Shown here one piece after another: positions 25,737 to 37,774 of a DNA stretch of 64,000 nt (its first letter is position 1; every line of letters begins with the position of its first letter). The DNA is from Elmis aenea (lineage: Eukaryota > Arthropoda > Insecta > Coleoptera > Elmidae), in the NCBI GenBank assembly GCA_947652605.1, contig OX393577.1, forward strand, positions 31,685,466 through 31,749,465, in the 5' to 3' direction. The notes below the pieces were generated by a model. That model had not been told where the DNA came from and made no database searches. It saw only the letters and a list, made by a program, of their open reading frames with translations. Made by a program: the position numbers and the translations under genes.

Positions 25737-26890
25737 TAGTGATTGCAATACCGGTATACCGAATACCGGTATACCGTGCCATTTTATAATACCGAAATAC
25801 CGTCTCATTTGATGGTCTAATACCGGTATTCGGTATTAATTTTTTTTTTTTAATTTTATTTTTATAATTTTATAATTGCAGTCTGCCATAAATAAAAAAA
25901 TAGCAATAAATGCAAAACACAAAATTGTGCCACAAAATGATGTATTTAAGTTGATTAAAAGAGAGATGATATTATTAGAAGACGAAGGAATATTGCAATA
26001 TTCGAATATTTGTTGCCATTTCCAAGGCTTACTATTAAAAAATGTTGCAATTTCTCTTAACTTTATCAAAAATTCTTAATAAATCAAAAATTATTGCAGA
26101 TAGGTATAAGATACGCTAATACAGATTGATGTAGAATTTACTTTTGAATTAGAAAATGGAAAAAAAATTTGGGCATTGTATTTGAAAAAAAAACGAGTTT
26201 TATTGGTCTGAAATTGTATTTAAAAAAAATTAAATTTTGGACACCCTGTAAGTGTGTAAGTAATGCATCGATTGCAAAAATTCTTCTATGTATAGTCTAA
26301 ATTTAAGCGTTTTTTCTTCAAAAATGGCGGCGATAGATAATATTAAGCATCACGATGAAAATCAAAAAAGTCCAAAAATCTAAGTAACGACTGCACTTAG
26401 GTATAGGGTATGCTATTAATAGTCCCTCTAAAATAACGTGTTAAATCCAAAAATGCAATAAAAAATAGACCATTGTATTTGAAATAAGAAAGTAGACGTC
26501 AACTTCCGGTATTTCCGGAAGGGTCGCCATCTTGAAAATATTTTCATTAAACAGATCATATGCCATTATAGTCATAACCAAAATTTCAGATCAATACCCT
26601 TTTTCATTCTTCATATATTTTTTAAGCCCGGTCCCAATCAATTACCGTGTATATCTTCAGTTTTTTTACAGATTATGTAATTTTTTAAGTTTCTTTATTT
26701 TATGTAAATTTGTGTTTGGACATTATACTTACTATATGTACATATGTAAAATGCATATATTGTATTTTCAAAATTAACACCTACTTTTTTTAAAAAAGCA
26801 ATACCGGTATTAATACCGGTGTACCGGTATTACTTGCGAATAAATACCGAATACCGGTATCGTAATTTTGGTCCGGTAATGCAATCACCA
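25737..26890. mobile_element. hAT element with ATACCGGTAT ends
   Basis: The termini TAGTGATTGCAATACCGG and (inverted) TGGTGATTGCATTACCGG are flanked by a perfect 8-bp duplication, GTACCTAC. Both ends carry repeated ATACCGGTAT palindromes. An open frame inside (25876-26079) resembles the hAT transposase C-terminal dimerisation region. This 1154-bp copy is internally deleted. Another element end (GGACACCCTG-TA) is embedded near 26240. Confidence 0.85.
25876..26079 (+). pseudogene. hAT transposase C-terminal fragment
   Basis: The 67-codon frame includes VPQNDVFKLIKREMILLEDE and GILQY. This resembles the segment just before the dimerisation motif of BED-finger hAT transposases. The diagnostic serine-glutamate-arginine motif is not reached, and the catalytic region is absent. 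It lies wholly within an element with hAT ends and duplication, which supports the call. Confidence 0.5.
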
Positions 26891-27483
26891 GTACCTACGT
26901 CTTCAAACGTAGTAAATAAAGATGTTGTAAATAAGACACGTTGAAGCTTGACATTATAAAATGAGAAGGATGAACTTGGTGCGCTGCTATCAATGTATAT
27001 TAATCCTCGGCTCTATTTTGTCAGCAGTATTCTTAAATCACCGCGATTCGCTATTTGCAGTCGTTTTTTTTTTTTTTTTATAAATTTGTGACCGCACTAA
27101 ACTCACGTTCCATTAAATGTGATGAAGGAAATACAACTAAAAACTAAATGGGGTCTCGTCAAAACTGCTTTTTGTATTAAACTCTTCTGATAATGAGAGT
27201 TGTTGCTAAAAATCATATGGCACATTTAGCCGTCTAGAAAATCGCTTGTAGACATTATACGAAATAAATTTAAGTTTTCTAATAAATTTGTACTTTGAAA
27301 TATACGTTGACCTCCAAAAAATAATGTATTGCATTTTTACTAACTTAAAATGTTAATCTTGCGTTTTTAAACTTTGCTAGCAAAATTTAATTTTAAATAA
27401 ACTTTGTATGTATCTGTTTTTATATTGTGGCTCGCCGTAAATCTGCTACTTTACTTTTAGTACCTATGTATATTGTATATATA
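26891..27483. other. AT-rich tract, nothing recognised
   Basis: A poly-T run at about 27066 is the only notable feature. No gene or element ends could be supported. Confidence 0.35.
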
Positions 27484-28238
27484 CAGGGTGGTCCCCATAG
27501 AAGGGCCACTATTGGGATCTCTTTAACAGTAAGAGCTACAAAGAAGTTTAAATTAGACAATTTTTCTCCTTTCTGAGACCTATTCAGTGATACTTTAATC
27601 TTTTAAAAAAGTTCCATGGCACGCTAGGTAATAAACAAAAATCGAAATAGGTATTTTTTAAATCGGTTATAACTCGGTTATACTTGATGGTGCAAAAACA
27701 TTTTTTGGGAAAAGTTGTAGATTTTATTACACAATGCAAAATAAAAACATTCATTTGTTTCAATATTATTTAAATTCTTAGATAAACTACAAACTTGCAT
27801 ATTTTTTTTTAAATGAAAACCATAGTTAGCTATGACCTCATTAAAAAGCATTTATTTTCCTCTCTTCAATAACATAAGGTTTAATGTATTTATTTTAGTA
27901 TTTAGGCTCAAAACAAATAAAATTCATTGAAATGTCCCTATGAAGCAATGAATATAAAGAGTATTGAAACCAATGAATGTTTTCATTTTACAGTGCGTAA
28001 ACAAATCTACAACTTTTTCTCCAAAAATATTTTTGTGCCATCAACTATAACCGATTTAAAAAAAAAACATTTTGATTTTTGTTTTTTATCTATCTAGCGT
28101 GCCATGGAACTTTTTTAAAACATTAAAGCAGCCCTAAATAGGTCTAAGAAAGGGGAACAAATTATCTAATTTAAACATCTTTGTAGCTCTTATCATTTAC
28201 AAGATCCCAATAGTGGCCTTTCTATGTGGACCACCCTG
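27484..28238. mobile_element. TA-CAGGG foldback element, 0.75 kb
   Basis: 755 bp bounded by TA-CAGGGTGGTCC and GGACCACCCTG-TA. The arms of roughly 290 bp are inverted copies carrying CCACTATTGGGATCTC, GTTCCATGGCACGCTAG and CTACAACTTTT blocks. It is the same family as 14840-16400. Non-coding. Confidence 0.88.
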
Positions 28239-29275
28239 TATACCTATATTAAAAAGTTCGTGTTGGGTGTACAGACCGAAAAATTTTAATATGTAATTTT
28301 TACAACAACTTTTGGGGTGTGGAACGTCAAAACAAGTTTTACCCGCAACATACGTACATATTTTTGCAGCATTAAACGAACTCCTCCATTGTCTTATGGG
28401 TAGGTATTGACGTCATCTTATTTTTTTTTTAATATACATATTTATTAAATATTAATGTCCTTTGAATAGTGCTGTTGGCAAGTTTCTTGCTACGCCACTG
28501 AATGATAATTAAAATTACTAGTGCAAAGAACAAAACGGTAATTAACTTTGTTAATGAAACTGGAATTTGAACAAATCGTTACATGTTTAATTAGAATTGT
28601 TGGTTAATTGCCACACACATTTTGATGACTAACTGGCAAAAGACGAAAAATAACTTTGACAAATTTATTCACAAGTCCAACCATGGTGATTGGCTGTAAA
28701 AAGCTAAATTAAGAAATGTTACTTGATCCTGGAAAACTAAAATGCTACTAAATAATTAGATATTTGTGTTTAAGTGGTATTAGCACTAACCACTTTTATA
28801 ATTATATTAGTTAATTTCAAATTAAGTGAACTTTATTCGTTTCTTTAAACCAAAATAATAACATTTAATTGAATTTTAAATGTGTCATCAAATAAAATAA
28901 CGAATACCTTGATAATAAATTACCACTAGTTCACTAGTAACATTAAAACAGAGATGCAGTTACACCTAATAATGTAGTTAGTTATTAAACTCTAAAAGAA
29001 AATGTATTTCTTCCATATTGTATATAGGCAACCTAATAAACATGCATGCATGCTGTAGAACAGCCAAAAATGATTTTACAGTATTTCTGCAATCATGTGA
29101 CGATTTATTTGAAATAAAATAAATACATTTCGGAACTAATTGTACTACGTATCTGAACATTCGATTCTCAACATAAATCCAACTTGCAAAAAACTGTTTA
29201 ATTTTACCTAAAGAGTTAAATCTTGGCTGAATATTTGATACTGCACCATGGGACAACTTTACCGTTTTGTAGAGT
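28239..29275. other. AT-rich tract with an orphan hAT-like end
   Basis: CTACGCCACTG near 28490 matches the inverted CAGTGGCGTAG-type terminus seen at 13524 and 44011. Otherwise nothing was recognised. Confidence 0.35.
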
Positions 29276-29590
29276 TTACCGACATTTTTATTACATAAAC
29301 GTTAATGCTAAAACGCCGTCGTATAAATACAGGCCTACCATATTTTCGTGAAGTCAAACCGGGACACGAAGACGTTTTTTTTAATCGTCACCCGCGCAAA
29401 GCCGTGTCACAACAAAATGACAATGAAACACGATTTTCTAAGCGCCTCTCCTTTTTTTCCGCGCGGACAGATTTCACAACAAAATCAGTGCAAAACCTTT
29501 TTTCAAATTTAATCTGGGACAAACGCGAAACCGACGAAAGTCTTCGAAATTCTGTCCTAATTTTTAGTCAAATCATTTAACAATTTTTGG
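29276..29590 (+). other. GC-richer patch with TATA-like box and 91-codon frame
   Basis: CGTCGTATAAATACAGG at 29317-29333 looks like a TATA core promoter. It is followed by CpG-containing sequence and an open frame from 29305 to 29580 of basic, unrecognised sequence. Because the frame starts before the TATA-like box, it is unlikely to be the product of that promoter. The patch lies 1.5-1.8 kb upstream of flotillin copy A and could be its promoter or first non-coding exon. That is inference only. Confidence 0.3.
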
Positions 29591-29644
29591 GAAACTCAGA
29601 TATTAAACCTCTGTCGCTCGATAACTCTGCAAATTATTTTTTTA

Positions 29645-30260
29645 AAAGCGGCGTTCAGACGATCAATATATACCTACTGTCAGTATTTCAGTATTGTCAA
29701 TATTATTATTAAACGTGTGACGGTATATATTGCCATCAATATTTCAAATATTGATAGGTTATTGGTTTGATACAAAGCAAAATATTTTTAACATTGACAA
29801 TAAATATTGACCGTCTGACAATGATTATTGACAATACCTCACTTTGCATCGAGAAGAGCTAGTCATCAAGCATGCTAATCGTTTTTAAAAGTATCAAAAT
29901 CATACTTTTCCATCAACACAACTATCTTGTTCCACGATAGCTGGTCAAGTAGCTGGTTCTTGGGTTCTACTAAATGAATAGTTACTTGAAAGACGTGCTA
30001 GTCATGCGAAAATAATTTTGAAAATCTTTTGGGGTGGTAGTAAGAACTTCATTTAACTATTCATTTGCTCATCATTTTGTTTGGGTTTTTACCGATAACC
30101 ACCATAATAGCAACACAAGCGTTTTTTTGACACGACATATCGTTGACTGCCAAACTTAAACCACAGTATAGAGATCATACAGTAGGGACAGCTTACCTTT
30201 TTTTTATGTCGCATTGACAATATTTTATAGACAGTTATATTGATCGTCTGAACCCCACTT
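29645..30260. mobile_element. Harbinger-like MITE (TTA target)
   Basis: 616 bp flanked by TTA on both sides. The termini AAAGCGGCGTTCAGACG and (inverted) AAAGTGGGGTTCAGACG continue as GATCAATATA in both arms. The ends resemble those of the MADF-bearing element at 46471-47149 (AAAGCGGCCCC then CATCAATATT), so the two may share a transposase. Non-coding. Confidence 0.7.
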
Positions 30261-31044
30261 TTTAAGCTTTTAATGATAAATGATTGACGTTTTTCATTCC
30301 AATTGAGAGTGGTTTATAAACCCGCCATCGTTTTTTAAAATCAAAATTTGGAGGCTTTTTTTGAATTTAAATTATAATTTTGACAATTAAATCTTTGAAA
30401 AGGTTATTTTCAATTATAAAAAGATAAAAATATCTGTATAATATAGCTGTATACATATCTAAAAAAAAAACTTTTTTCACTCTCTCTATTCTTCCATATG
30501 TTAAGTTTTTTAACACTTTTTTGGGAACATAAATTATTACATTTTAAATCATTGAGTTTTACAAAAATATCTAACAATAATACAATTTTAAAAGTTATGT
30601 CATTGCGAAAAAATCAACTAAATCGGATATCTGCTCAATCAAAAATATAACAATCTCATCAAAAACTGTTTGCTGTTGCCAAATTTTTCGCAACACAGTT
30701 TAAGAAACCCTGTTTAGAATACAATCCAAGTGCAAAAAAAAAATTGTCATAATGATAATAACAAATTATTAAAAATTTACAACGTCATGCGTTACAATAA
30801 AAAGGACAGCTAAATAAACATAATAAAAACCTTAAGCTCAACAAACATTTAAAGCAGCTACTACGCATGTCTAACTTACAAACTTCACTTCATATCAAGT
30901 TTATTATTGGCGCTAGTGTATATGTACACGACGCCTGTTTGGAGTGGGTGTAACAACAATTTTAGTTTTAATAGTCTTGAAATTCGAAATTAAAATACGT
31001 CAGTTAAAAGTTTTAACACCTAAGTATTTTGTACTGTATCAGCC
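30261..31044. other. Upstream region of flotillin copy A
   Basis: Sequence before the ATG at 31045 with no recognisable core promoter. It contains poly-A and poly-T runs and no open frame. GTATATGTACACGACGCC near 30919-30936 is the only GC-richer part. Confidence 0.35.
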
Positions 31045-34000
31045 ATGGGATTTGAAACATGTGGCCCAAACGAGGCATTAGTTATTTCAGGTATTATATT
31101 AATTTGTTTTCATGAACTGGACAAACTACTAAACATTGTATAGGAATCTGTATTCGTGAAAGTAATTTCAAAAATATTATTTAAGGTTGCTGCTATACCA
31201 AACCACATCTAATAAATGGAGGTAGAGTTTTTGTGTGGCCAATCTTTCAGATAGTCCAGAAGTAAGTATAATGTTGGTCATAACATAACTGAGTTTTACG
31301 TTATGGTAGTAACAGGTTTATATTGTGTCTGAACAACTTTTAATATTTAACAGTTGTGATAAATTGTTGGTTATTTAAGTGATAAACATAAATAACTGAT
31401 TAAAAATCACTTTTTTTTCCAAAGTATTTCTTGTCGATATACAATACTATTTTTAAGGCTCCCATTTCTACCAGAGATCCTTCGATAAAATGTCAAATAA
31501 TATTTAACTAAACTTGTTAACAGTTATGAGTTTAAGACTACAATAAAAGTTTATGAAAAACATTTATTAAATTATTATGCTAATTCGACTTAATACTTAA
31601 CATTACAGTATATGTTATTAGCAGAATTAGTGCCTAAATCTGAATTTGAATATTATGAAAAAAAATTGTTGCCAATATGAAGAACATTTTTAATAACTCA
31701 TAGAAATGTATACTTCCAGAATTATTTTCGTAATTTATGTCACTGAAGACTTTAATAGTGATAAGTAATTGTTACTTGTTTTTTTCACTGTAATTACTGG
31801 GGGTTAGTTCTGGTAAAAGTAAAAGTGACACCTTGGAGTTCTGAAGTTTAACCGAATGTGTCACCAAATTATTTTCTCGGTTTAAAATTTTTTGCAAATA
31901 TGCAAAACTGTATTGTACTTTCTTTACTGCAGCTCTTGGGAAACATACAATATAATCGAACATCAACAAAAGTAACAAAAATAAATATAAGTAAATAAAA
32001 ATGCTTTTTTAATTATTTTTTTTACACATATTGTAAACATTTATGTTTAAGTTTATTAAATTCCAGCTAATCATACATTTTAACTTTTTCGTTAAATATT
32101 GATAACAAAGTAATTTTCACACACCAAAGCATGCATTTGTATTCTGTTTACGATACCTATTATTTAAATTCATTTAGATTGTGTGATAATTAAACAAATT
32201 TTGATTTTTTAATATCATTATCATTTTTTGTGATTATAGATTAACATTAAATACAATGACTCTACAAGTGGAAAGCCCCAAAGTATATACAAGTCAAGGG
32301 GTTCCGATATCAGTAACTGGCGTAGCTCAGGTAAGTTTCAACATTTATCATAATGTACGGAGAGCCGTTTTAAGACCTTCATATGCCCTAGACACTTTTA
32401 TTTTTAGAGGCCGAGTCCAATATTTTTACTCATTTTTATGCCTATTTTATTAGGTATTTTTTCAAGTGAAATATTGTAGGCCCTAGACTGTGCCTAGTCG
32501 TCGTAATGGATAAAGCGGCTTTGTATGTACTAGGGTTTCTCTCCGGGGATCTCGTTCCATTTTAACACGTTGACTGCCAAGTCCGAGATAACTCGTAGTT
32601 TGCGTTCTTATCCAGGATGCCGAGATAACTCGTGGTGCTGTTACTAGTCCTTTTCGTGAAGCTACGATTATGCTCGTAGAATATAAGCGTATTTATGGAT
32701 AGGTGGCTTCTGGGAATAGACAGAAAAACCAAGGCTGGCTTACATGAACTCAAAATTTATTAATAATATTATAATTAGAGTTTTAAATAATATAATATGG
32801 CTTTTGCGAGTGGAATCCTGAAAGTTGCCTTGGCAGTCAACGTGTTAACCTATTTTATATTTCCTGGGAAATTCTGGGATAACATATCAGAATTTATTAT
32901 AAATATCTTAACTAAGATTAATTTATGGAAAATTTTATATTTCAAAATAGTTTTTCTGCTTTAAAATAACAAATTATGTACACCCGTAGTGTGTAAAGAA
33001 GCCTGGTCTCTATGACAAAATTATGTAATCAAAATACGTTTACAGTTTTATTTTTGAATATGCTGGTAATGCGAAACAAAATAGCGTATAAACGAAGTCT
33101 CTTGGCTGCTAGATGCTCTCAAGACAATTCCACCGACATCAGTAGAGACTGAGAAAGCATTTTATGCGGCAAAAATTTCTGTTAATAAAGTAAGAATAAG
33201 ACTAAGTAACAACCGAAGCATAGATCACCTTTGTTTACTTAAATCATATTACAAAAATTCATTGTAAAAATTATGTTATTTTGTTAATTAAAGTAAAATT
33301 GCAATAGAAAGGTAATATTTTTAAAATGTATGTTTCACCAATATTATTTTATTATTATTAATAATCATGGAGTTAAATTGTATTTACTATATAACTTAAA
33401 GCTGTTTTTAAGTAATAAACTGCTCCCTTCCTTTTTCGTGTTGTTTAATTTCAAATATTGACATATTTTATTACTTCCCGGGATACCGGGAAGCAGACCA
33501 ATTTCTTCGTGGAATCTTGGAACAAGCAAAACTGTTAAATAATGAGAAACCCTAGTATGTTCCAAAATAAAAAGTGCCCCAGCTTATAACTCCTAAAAAT
33601 TTCTAAAAAACGCAAAAATTGTTAGCGTAAATGTTTAACATTACTGTGATGTTCACCTGTTATTATCATATCTGATTTAACCAGAAATTATAACAAGTTA
33701 AGTTTTTAAATAGAAATTATATATATTGTTATATCGATATTTGACAAAAATATTTGCCACTTGTCCCTTGTAACCAGGGATGGAATAATGTTATACTGTT
33801 ATAGAGAATAACGAAACAAAATAACTTTTAATGAAACGTTACGTTACGTTATTGTATTAGAAATTATAATTGAATGGTTATTATAACGTTATCGGGTATC
33901 GTTACATTGCGTTATTCATCCCTGCTTGTAACGATATTATTTTTTATACTAATGATTTGAAAAAATTACCATTCAATACCCCTAAATTAACAAAATCTGT

Positions 34001-36715
34001 TCTAATAAGTAACTGCAATTGTTTCACTTTGAGGTTTATAATAAATATTTGCAAATTATTAAAAGATATTCGTATAATACGTACTGAAATTGCCTAAACA
34101 TTTTTTTTTGTGTTTAGTCTTATTGTTAGTAGACAATTTTAAATATCAAATTAAGTTGTAGAAGTACTGATTTGTTATTATTTTAGGTAAAAATTCAAGG
34201 ACAAAACAAAGACATGCTTTTAACAGCTTGCGAACAGTTTTTGGGAAAGAAAGAAGACGAAATTCGCCACATTGCCTTGGCAACCTTGGAAGGCTATCAA
34301 CGTGCTATTATGGGATCTATGACTGTGGAAGAAATTTATAAAGATCGCAAGAAATTCAGTAAAAATGTGTTTGATGTTGCTTCATCTGATTTGATTAACA
34401 TGGGAATCAGCGTTGTTTCATATACACTAAAAGATATCAGCGACGATACGGTAATATTACAATATTCATAAATGCAGGGCAGTGCAGTGTTTATGAACTG
34501 ACTTTGTGCAAACTTAAAAAACTAAATCCCTTTGAAGGATAAATAAAGAACTAAACATTTTTTTGATGTCTTCTTGCTACTTCACGTGTTGACAGATTTT
34601 CATTGTTTAAAGCAATAATAACGGCTTTTTCATTAGCAGATAGCTTACGCGCCATATTACTATATAAAATAACTACGAGCGATTAAACTGTTATTATCAA
34701 TAAATGTCAGTCATAAATGAGTTACATTTGCGGCAATTGTTTACCTAAGACCACAGAACATAGCTCCTAAGAACTCAAAACATAGTATACTAGATAAAAA
34801 AAAAAAACTAGAACTAAAATTCCATTGAATATTCCACTCATAACATAAGTAACCAATCAAAACATACTATTCAGCCAATAAGACACGACTCTCGCTGAAA
34901 ACACCGCAAGTTGAGGTGTCTCAGCGAAAACACCATGACTAGGTCTATTTTTCACAGTAGGCCTCCTTAGTTAGCTTAGTTACACATAAACATGTCAATT
35001 AAATTTGTCAAAATGACTACAAGCGGTCGTTTTTGTTCGTTTAATATACGAGATATTGAAAAAAATATATATACAAATGTGCCCCAAAATACTTTAAAAA
35101 GCAATAAATACGTTTGGAACCAATTCCTCGAGTTTTTAATTCGCGGAATATTCATTCGAATACCACTCGTGGTAAAGATTTTTTTAAGAAAATACTTCCG
35201 TTTTCCATGTAAACTTGTTCCAAAATATCACTCCAGCAAATTTCATCTAAAAATACCCCTCCAGCTGCGCTGTCGGGGTATTTTTGATGCAATTTGCTTT
35301 CGTGATATTTCAACTGGAACAAGTTTCCATGGAAACCCAAAAGTATTTTCAAAAAAATCTTCACTAGTGGTATTACATACGAGAATTTAATTTAAAAACT
35401 TGTAATTCGCATTTTATAGAGGTGTTAACTTTTATCTTACCAATAATGTATTTAATAAATATGCTTAATAAAAACAAGTTAAAAAATTTACAACAGCAAC
35501 AAAATAAAGACTAAATTTCTTATTGAAAATTAACTTTTACCGTCTGTAAACTGTAGCAAGTAATTATAAGGTATAAATTTAAAACTTGGTTGGTGCAACA
35601 AATACAAGTTTTAGTGAACAAAAAAAATTAAAAATGGTGGATGAACTCATTATTAATATTTCCCGGTATAAAATAATGGTTTGATTTTGTTATATTTTGT
35701 AAGTAACGGAGCTTAACAGAATATTTTTGTGATTTTGGGCCCTAGACTCTTATATGTATAAAAGTAAATTCAGCCTTACTTCAACCTGAATATAATTAAT
35801 ATATTTTATAGGGATATCTGAAAAGTCTGGGTATGCCAAGAACCGCTGAGGTAAAACGAGATGCACGAATTGGAGAAGCTGAAGCCCAGTCAGAAGCTAC
35901 AATAAAAGAAGCAATAGCTGAAGAACAGCGTATGGCTTCAGTGCTTTTTAATGATACTGAAGTCGCGAAAGCTCGTCGTGATTTTGAGCTAAAAAAAGCA
36001 TCGTATGATGTTGAAGTTCAAACTAAACGAGCAGAAGCAGAATTAGCATATGACCTTCAAGCAGCTAAAACAAGGCAAAAAATTAAAGAAGAACAGATGC
36101 AAATTAAAGTTGTTGAACGGACTCAACAAATTGCTGTTCAGGAACAAGAAATGGCAAGACGAGAACGTGAACTGGAGGCAACTGTACGACGTCCGGCAGA
36201 AGCTGAAAAATATCGTTTGGAAAAACTAGCACATGCTAATAACAATCGTGTTGTTTTAGAGGCAGAAGCTACAGCAGAAGCAATGAGACTTAAAGGAGAA
36301 GCTGAAGCATTTGCTATTGAAGCTAAAGCAAAAGCAGAAGCAGAGCAAATGCAAAAAAAAGCGGAAGCTTGGAAAGAATATCGCGATGCAGCAATGGTTG
36401 AAATGTTCCTTGATGTTTTACCAAAGGTATGCATAATACAATTTAAAAACTATATTCAATTAAAATTTTCTTTAAGATTGCTGCTGAAGTTGCCACTCCA
36501 TTAACTAAGGCCAAGAAGATAACAATGGTATCTAGTGGCAACGGAGAAGTGGGTGCTGCCAAACTAACTGGAGAAATACTCGACATTGTAGCCAAAGTTC
36601 CAGAACTTGTGAAATCTGTAACAGGAGTTGATGTTATAAAGGTACTAAGAAAAATTTGATATCTTCAAAAATATACTTTTAATACTTTTTTTTTTAGTCT
36701 ATTCGCTCCATTTGA
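31045..36715 (+). CDS. Flotillin-1, diverged tandem copy A
   Basis: Seven exons: 31045-31090, 31186-31261, 32240-32330, 34187-34450, 35812-36426, 36477-36641, 36698-36715; 424 residues. All introns are GT-AG. Flotillins are scaffold proteins on the cytosolic face of membrane microdomains, acting in endocytosis and signalling. The N-terminal ~180 residues are the SPFH/prohibitin domain ([34 protein letters not shown]). Residues ~185-350 are the Glu-Ala-rich coiled coil typical of flotillins ([34 protein letters not shown]). Exon lengths and phases match copy B, except that exon 1 is two codons shorter. By eye, exon 5 differs at about 27 of 205 residues and exon 4 at 14 of 88. No stop or frameshift is present, so it appears functional. 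Odd changes at otherwise conserved places are KDISDDT for KDIRDEE and LAHANNN for LAEANHN. Introns 3 and 4 carry transposons. Confidence 0.93.
32566..32844. mobile_element. piggyBac-like MITE in flotillin A intron 3
   Basis: 279 bp with terminal inverted repeats CACGTTGACTGCCAAG, flanked by TTAA on both sides, the target used by piggyBac elements. Non-coding. The open frame on its - strand has no domain. Confidence 0.85.
33775..33924. mobile_element. hAT MITE in flotillin A intron 3
   Basis: 150 bp with ends CAGGGATGGAATAA and (inverted) CAGGGATGAATAA, flanked by a perfect 8-bp duplication CTTGTAAC. The interior is rich in AACGTTA/TAACGTT palindromes. Confidence 0.9.
34480..34720 (-). pseudogene. 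Tc1-like transposase N-terminal remnant
   Basis: On the - strand 34655-34551 encodes 34 residues, [20 protein letters not shown] then [11 protein letters not shown]. This is the first helix-turn-helix of Tc1/mariner transposases (the usual pattern is L-S-x-x-E-K-x-x-I-I-A-L then L-S-x-R-E-I-A-R). The frame then stops and no catalytic DDE domain is found. It sits in intron 4 of flotillin A. CAGTGCAGTGTTTATGAACT near 34480 could be one terminus. Confidence 0.6.
35158..35376. mobile_element. Hairpin MITE in flotillin A intron 4
   Basis: The segment is an imperfect palindrome. The left arm starts TACCACTCGTGGTAAAGATT and the right arm ends AATCTTCACTAGTGGTA, with GAACAAGTTT/AAACTTGTTC blocks between. 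The turn around 35267 contains AAATACCCCT and the inverse GGGGTATTTTT. No clear target duplication. Open frames on either strand are shadows of the palindrome. Confidence 0.65.
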
Positions 36716-37204
36716 ATTCAATGACTTGGTCATGCTGCTTCGTACTGCTTCGTGCGATTTATTGAAAAATTAAGAATAATAATTATTGTTTAAATATACT
36801 TCTTTTATTACATATTGGATTTGTTAATTATAAAAATGTATTCATTAATATAGCAAACTGCGTTAGCTTTTCGCCAAAAGATCTGCTGCTTAAAAATATA
36901 TAAATCGTATATAAACTGATTGTAAGGTTGTAATCCAAAAAAGGGATTATGTTAGTACAAGTTTTATTTTTGACTTTTATAGAATATTTTTCACACAAAT
37001 TATTTCTTGTTATGGTGTTGAAGTTTTATGTTTAATATAAATGTCTTATGTACTTGTATTGTACTTAGATCTGTAATATACATTTTATTAACATTTTTTA
37101 TAGTTTTTTAAATCGAATATTTATCCTCTTTCCTTAAAACTGTTAATTTTAAACTTGTGGATTGTATTTATTAAACGAACATGGTCCATATTAATTACAA
37201 TTTA
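36716..37204. other. Flotillin A downstream region
   Basis: AT-rich 3' flank, presumably including the 3' UTR. No gene or repeat termini were seen. No polyadenylation site could be chosen with confidence. Confidence 0.4.
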
Positions 37205-37630
37205 TGGGTAGTTCACAAGGTGACATTTAAAGTCGCGACCTTAAATGTCACCGTGTGAACTACCCAAATTTAAAGTCGCGACTTCAAAATAAAAATGGCC
37301 GCTCTTGTAATTGCAGCATTGAGTCGAGTGTTGTAGAGCAACTAATTATTTTGAAGTTGCTATTTGTTGATAATGCTCTAAAATCGTTGAAACATCTATT
37401 GGGGACATGATAAATTCGAAATCGATGACAAACAAATGTATATTAGGTTAGATTAACCTAACCTATTTGTCTGTTATGTCAAAATATAAAAGTATGGTAG
37501 GCTTAAAAGTCAAATGCCGAACTGTCAAGTCGATGTCGCGACTTTGCGTGACATTAAAAGTCGCGACTTTTGATAGTTCACACGGTGACATAAAAGTCGC
37601 GACTTTAAATGTGACCGTGTGAACTACCCA
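37205..37630. mobile_element. Harbinger-like MITE with repeated GTCGCGAC blocks
   Basis: 426 bp bounded by TGGGTAGTTCAC and GTGAACTACCCA and flanked by TTA on both sides. AGTCGCGACTTT occurs many times in both orientations near the ends, and TCACCGTGTGAACTAC repeats, so each end is itself a small palindrome. Non-coding. The TTA/TAA target points to the PIF/Harbinger superfamily. Confidence 0.75.
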
Positions 37631-37774
37631 TTATTTACATTTTTAGAGCAATCAAATTACAACGTTTTAATTAATTAATTGAGTCTTTCACAGGCCAAAT
37701 CAATTAACTCCACTTATTAAATTTTTAAAAATTACAGTGCCAAAGTTTTTGATTGAGGCTTATCTTTTCATATA

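Noticed and set aside
31772..31978. Antisense 68-codon frame in flotillin A intron 2
   Set aside because: It lies within a spliced intron, has no domain, and has no counterpart in copy B.
36138..36434. Antisense 98-codon frame over flotillin A exon 5 (and the similar one at 57589-57771)
   Set aside because: It is the shadow of the Glu-Ala-rich coiled-coil codons. Its Ala-Ser-rich translation appears in both copies because the sense strand is conserved.
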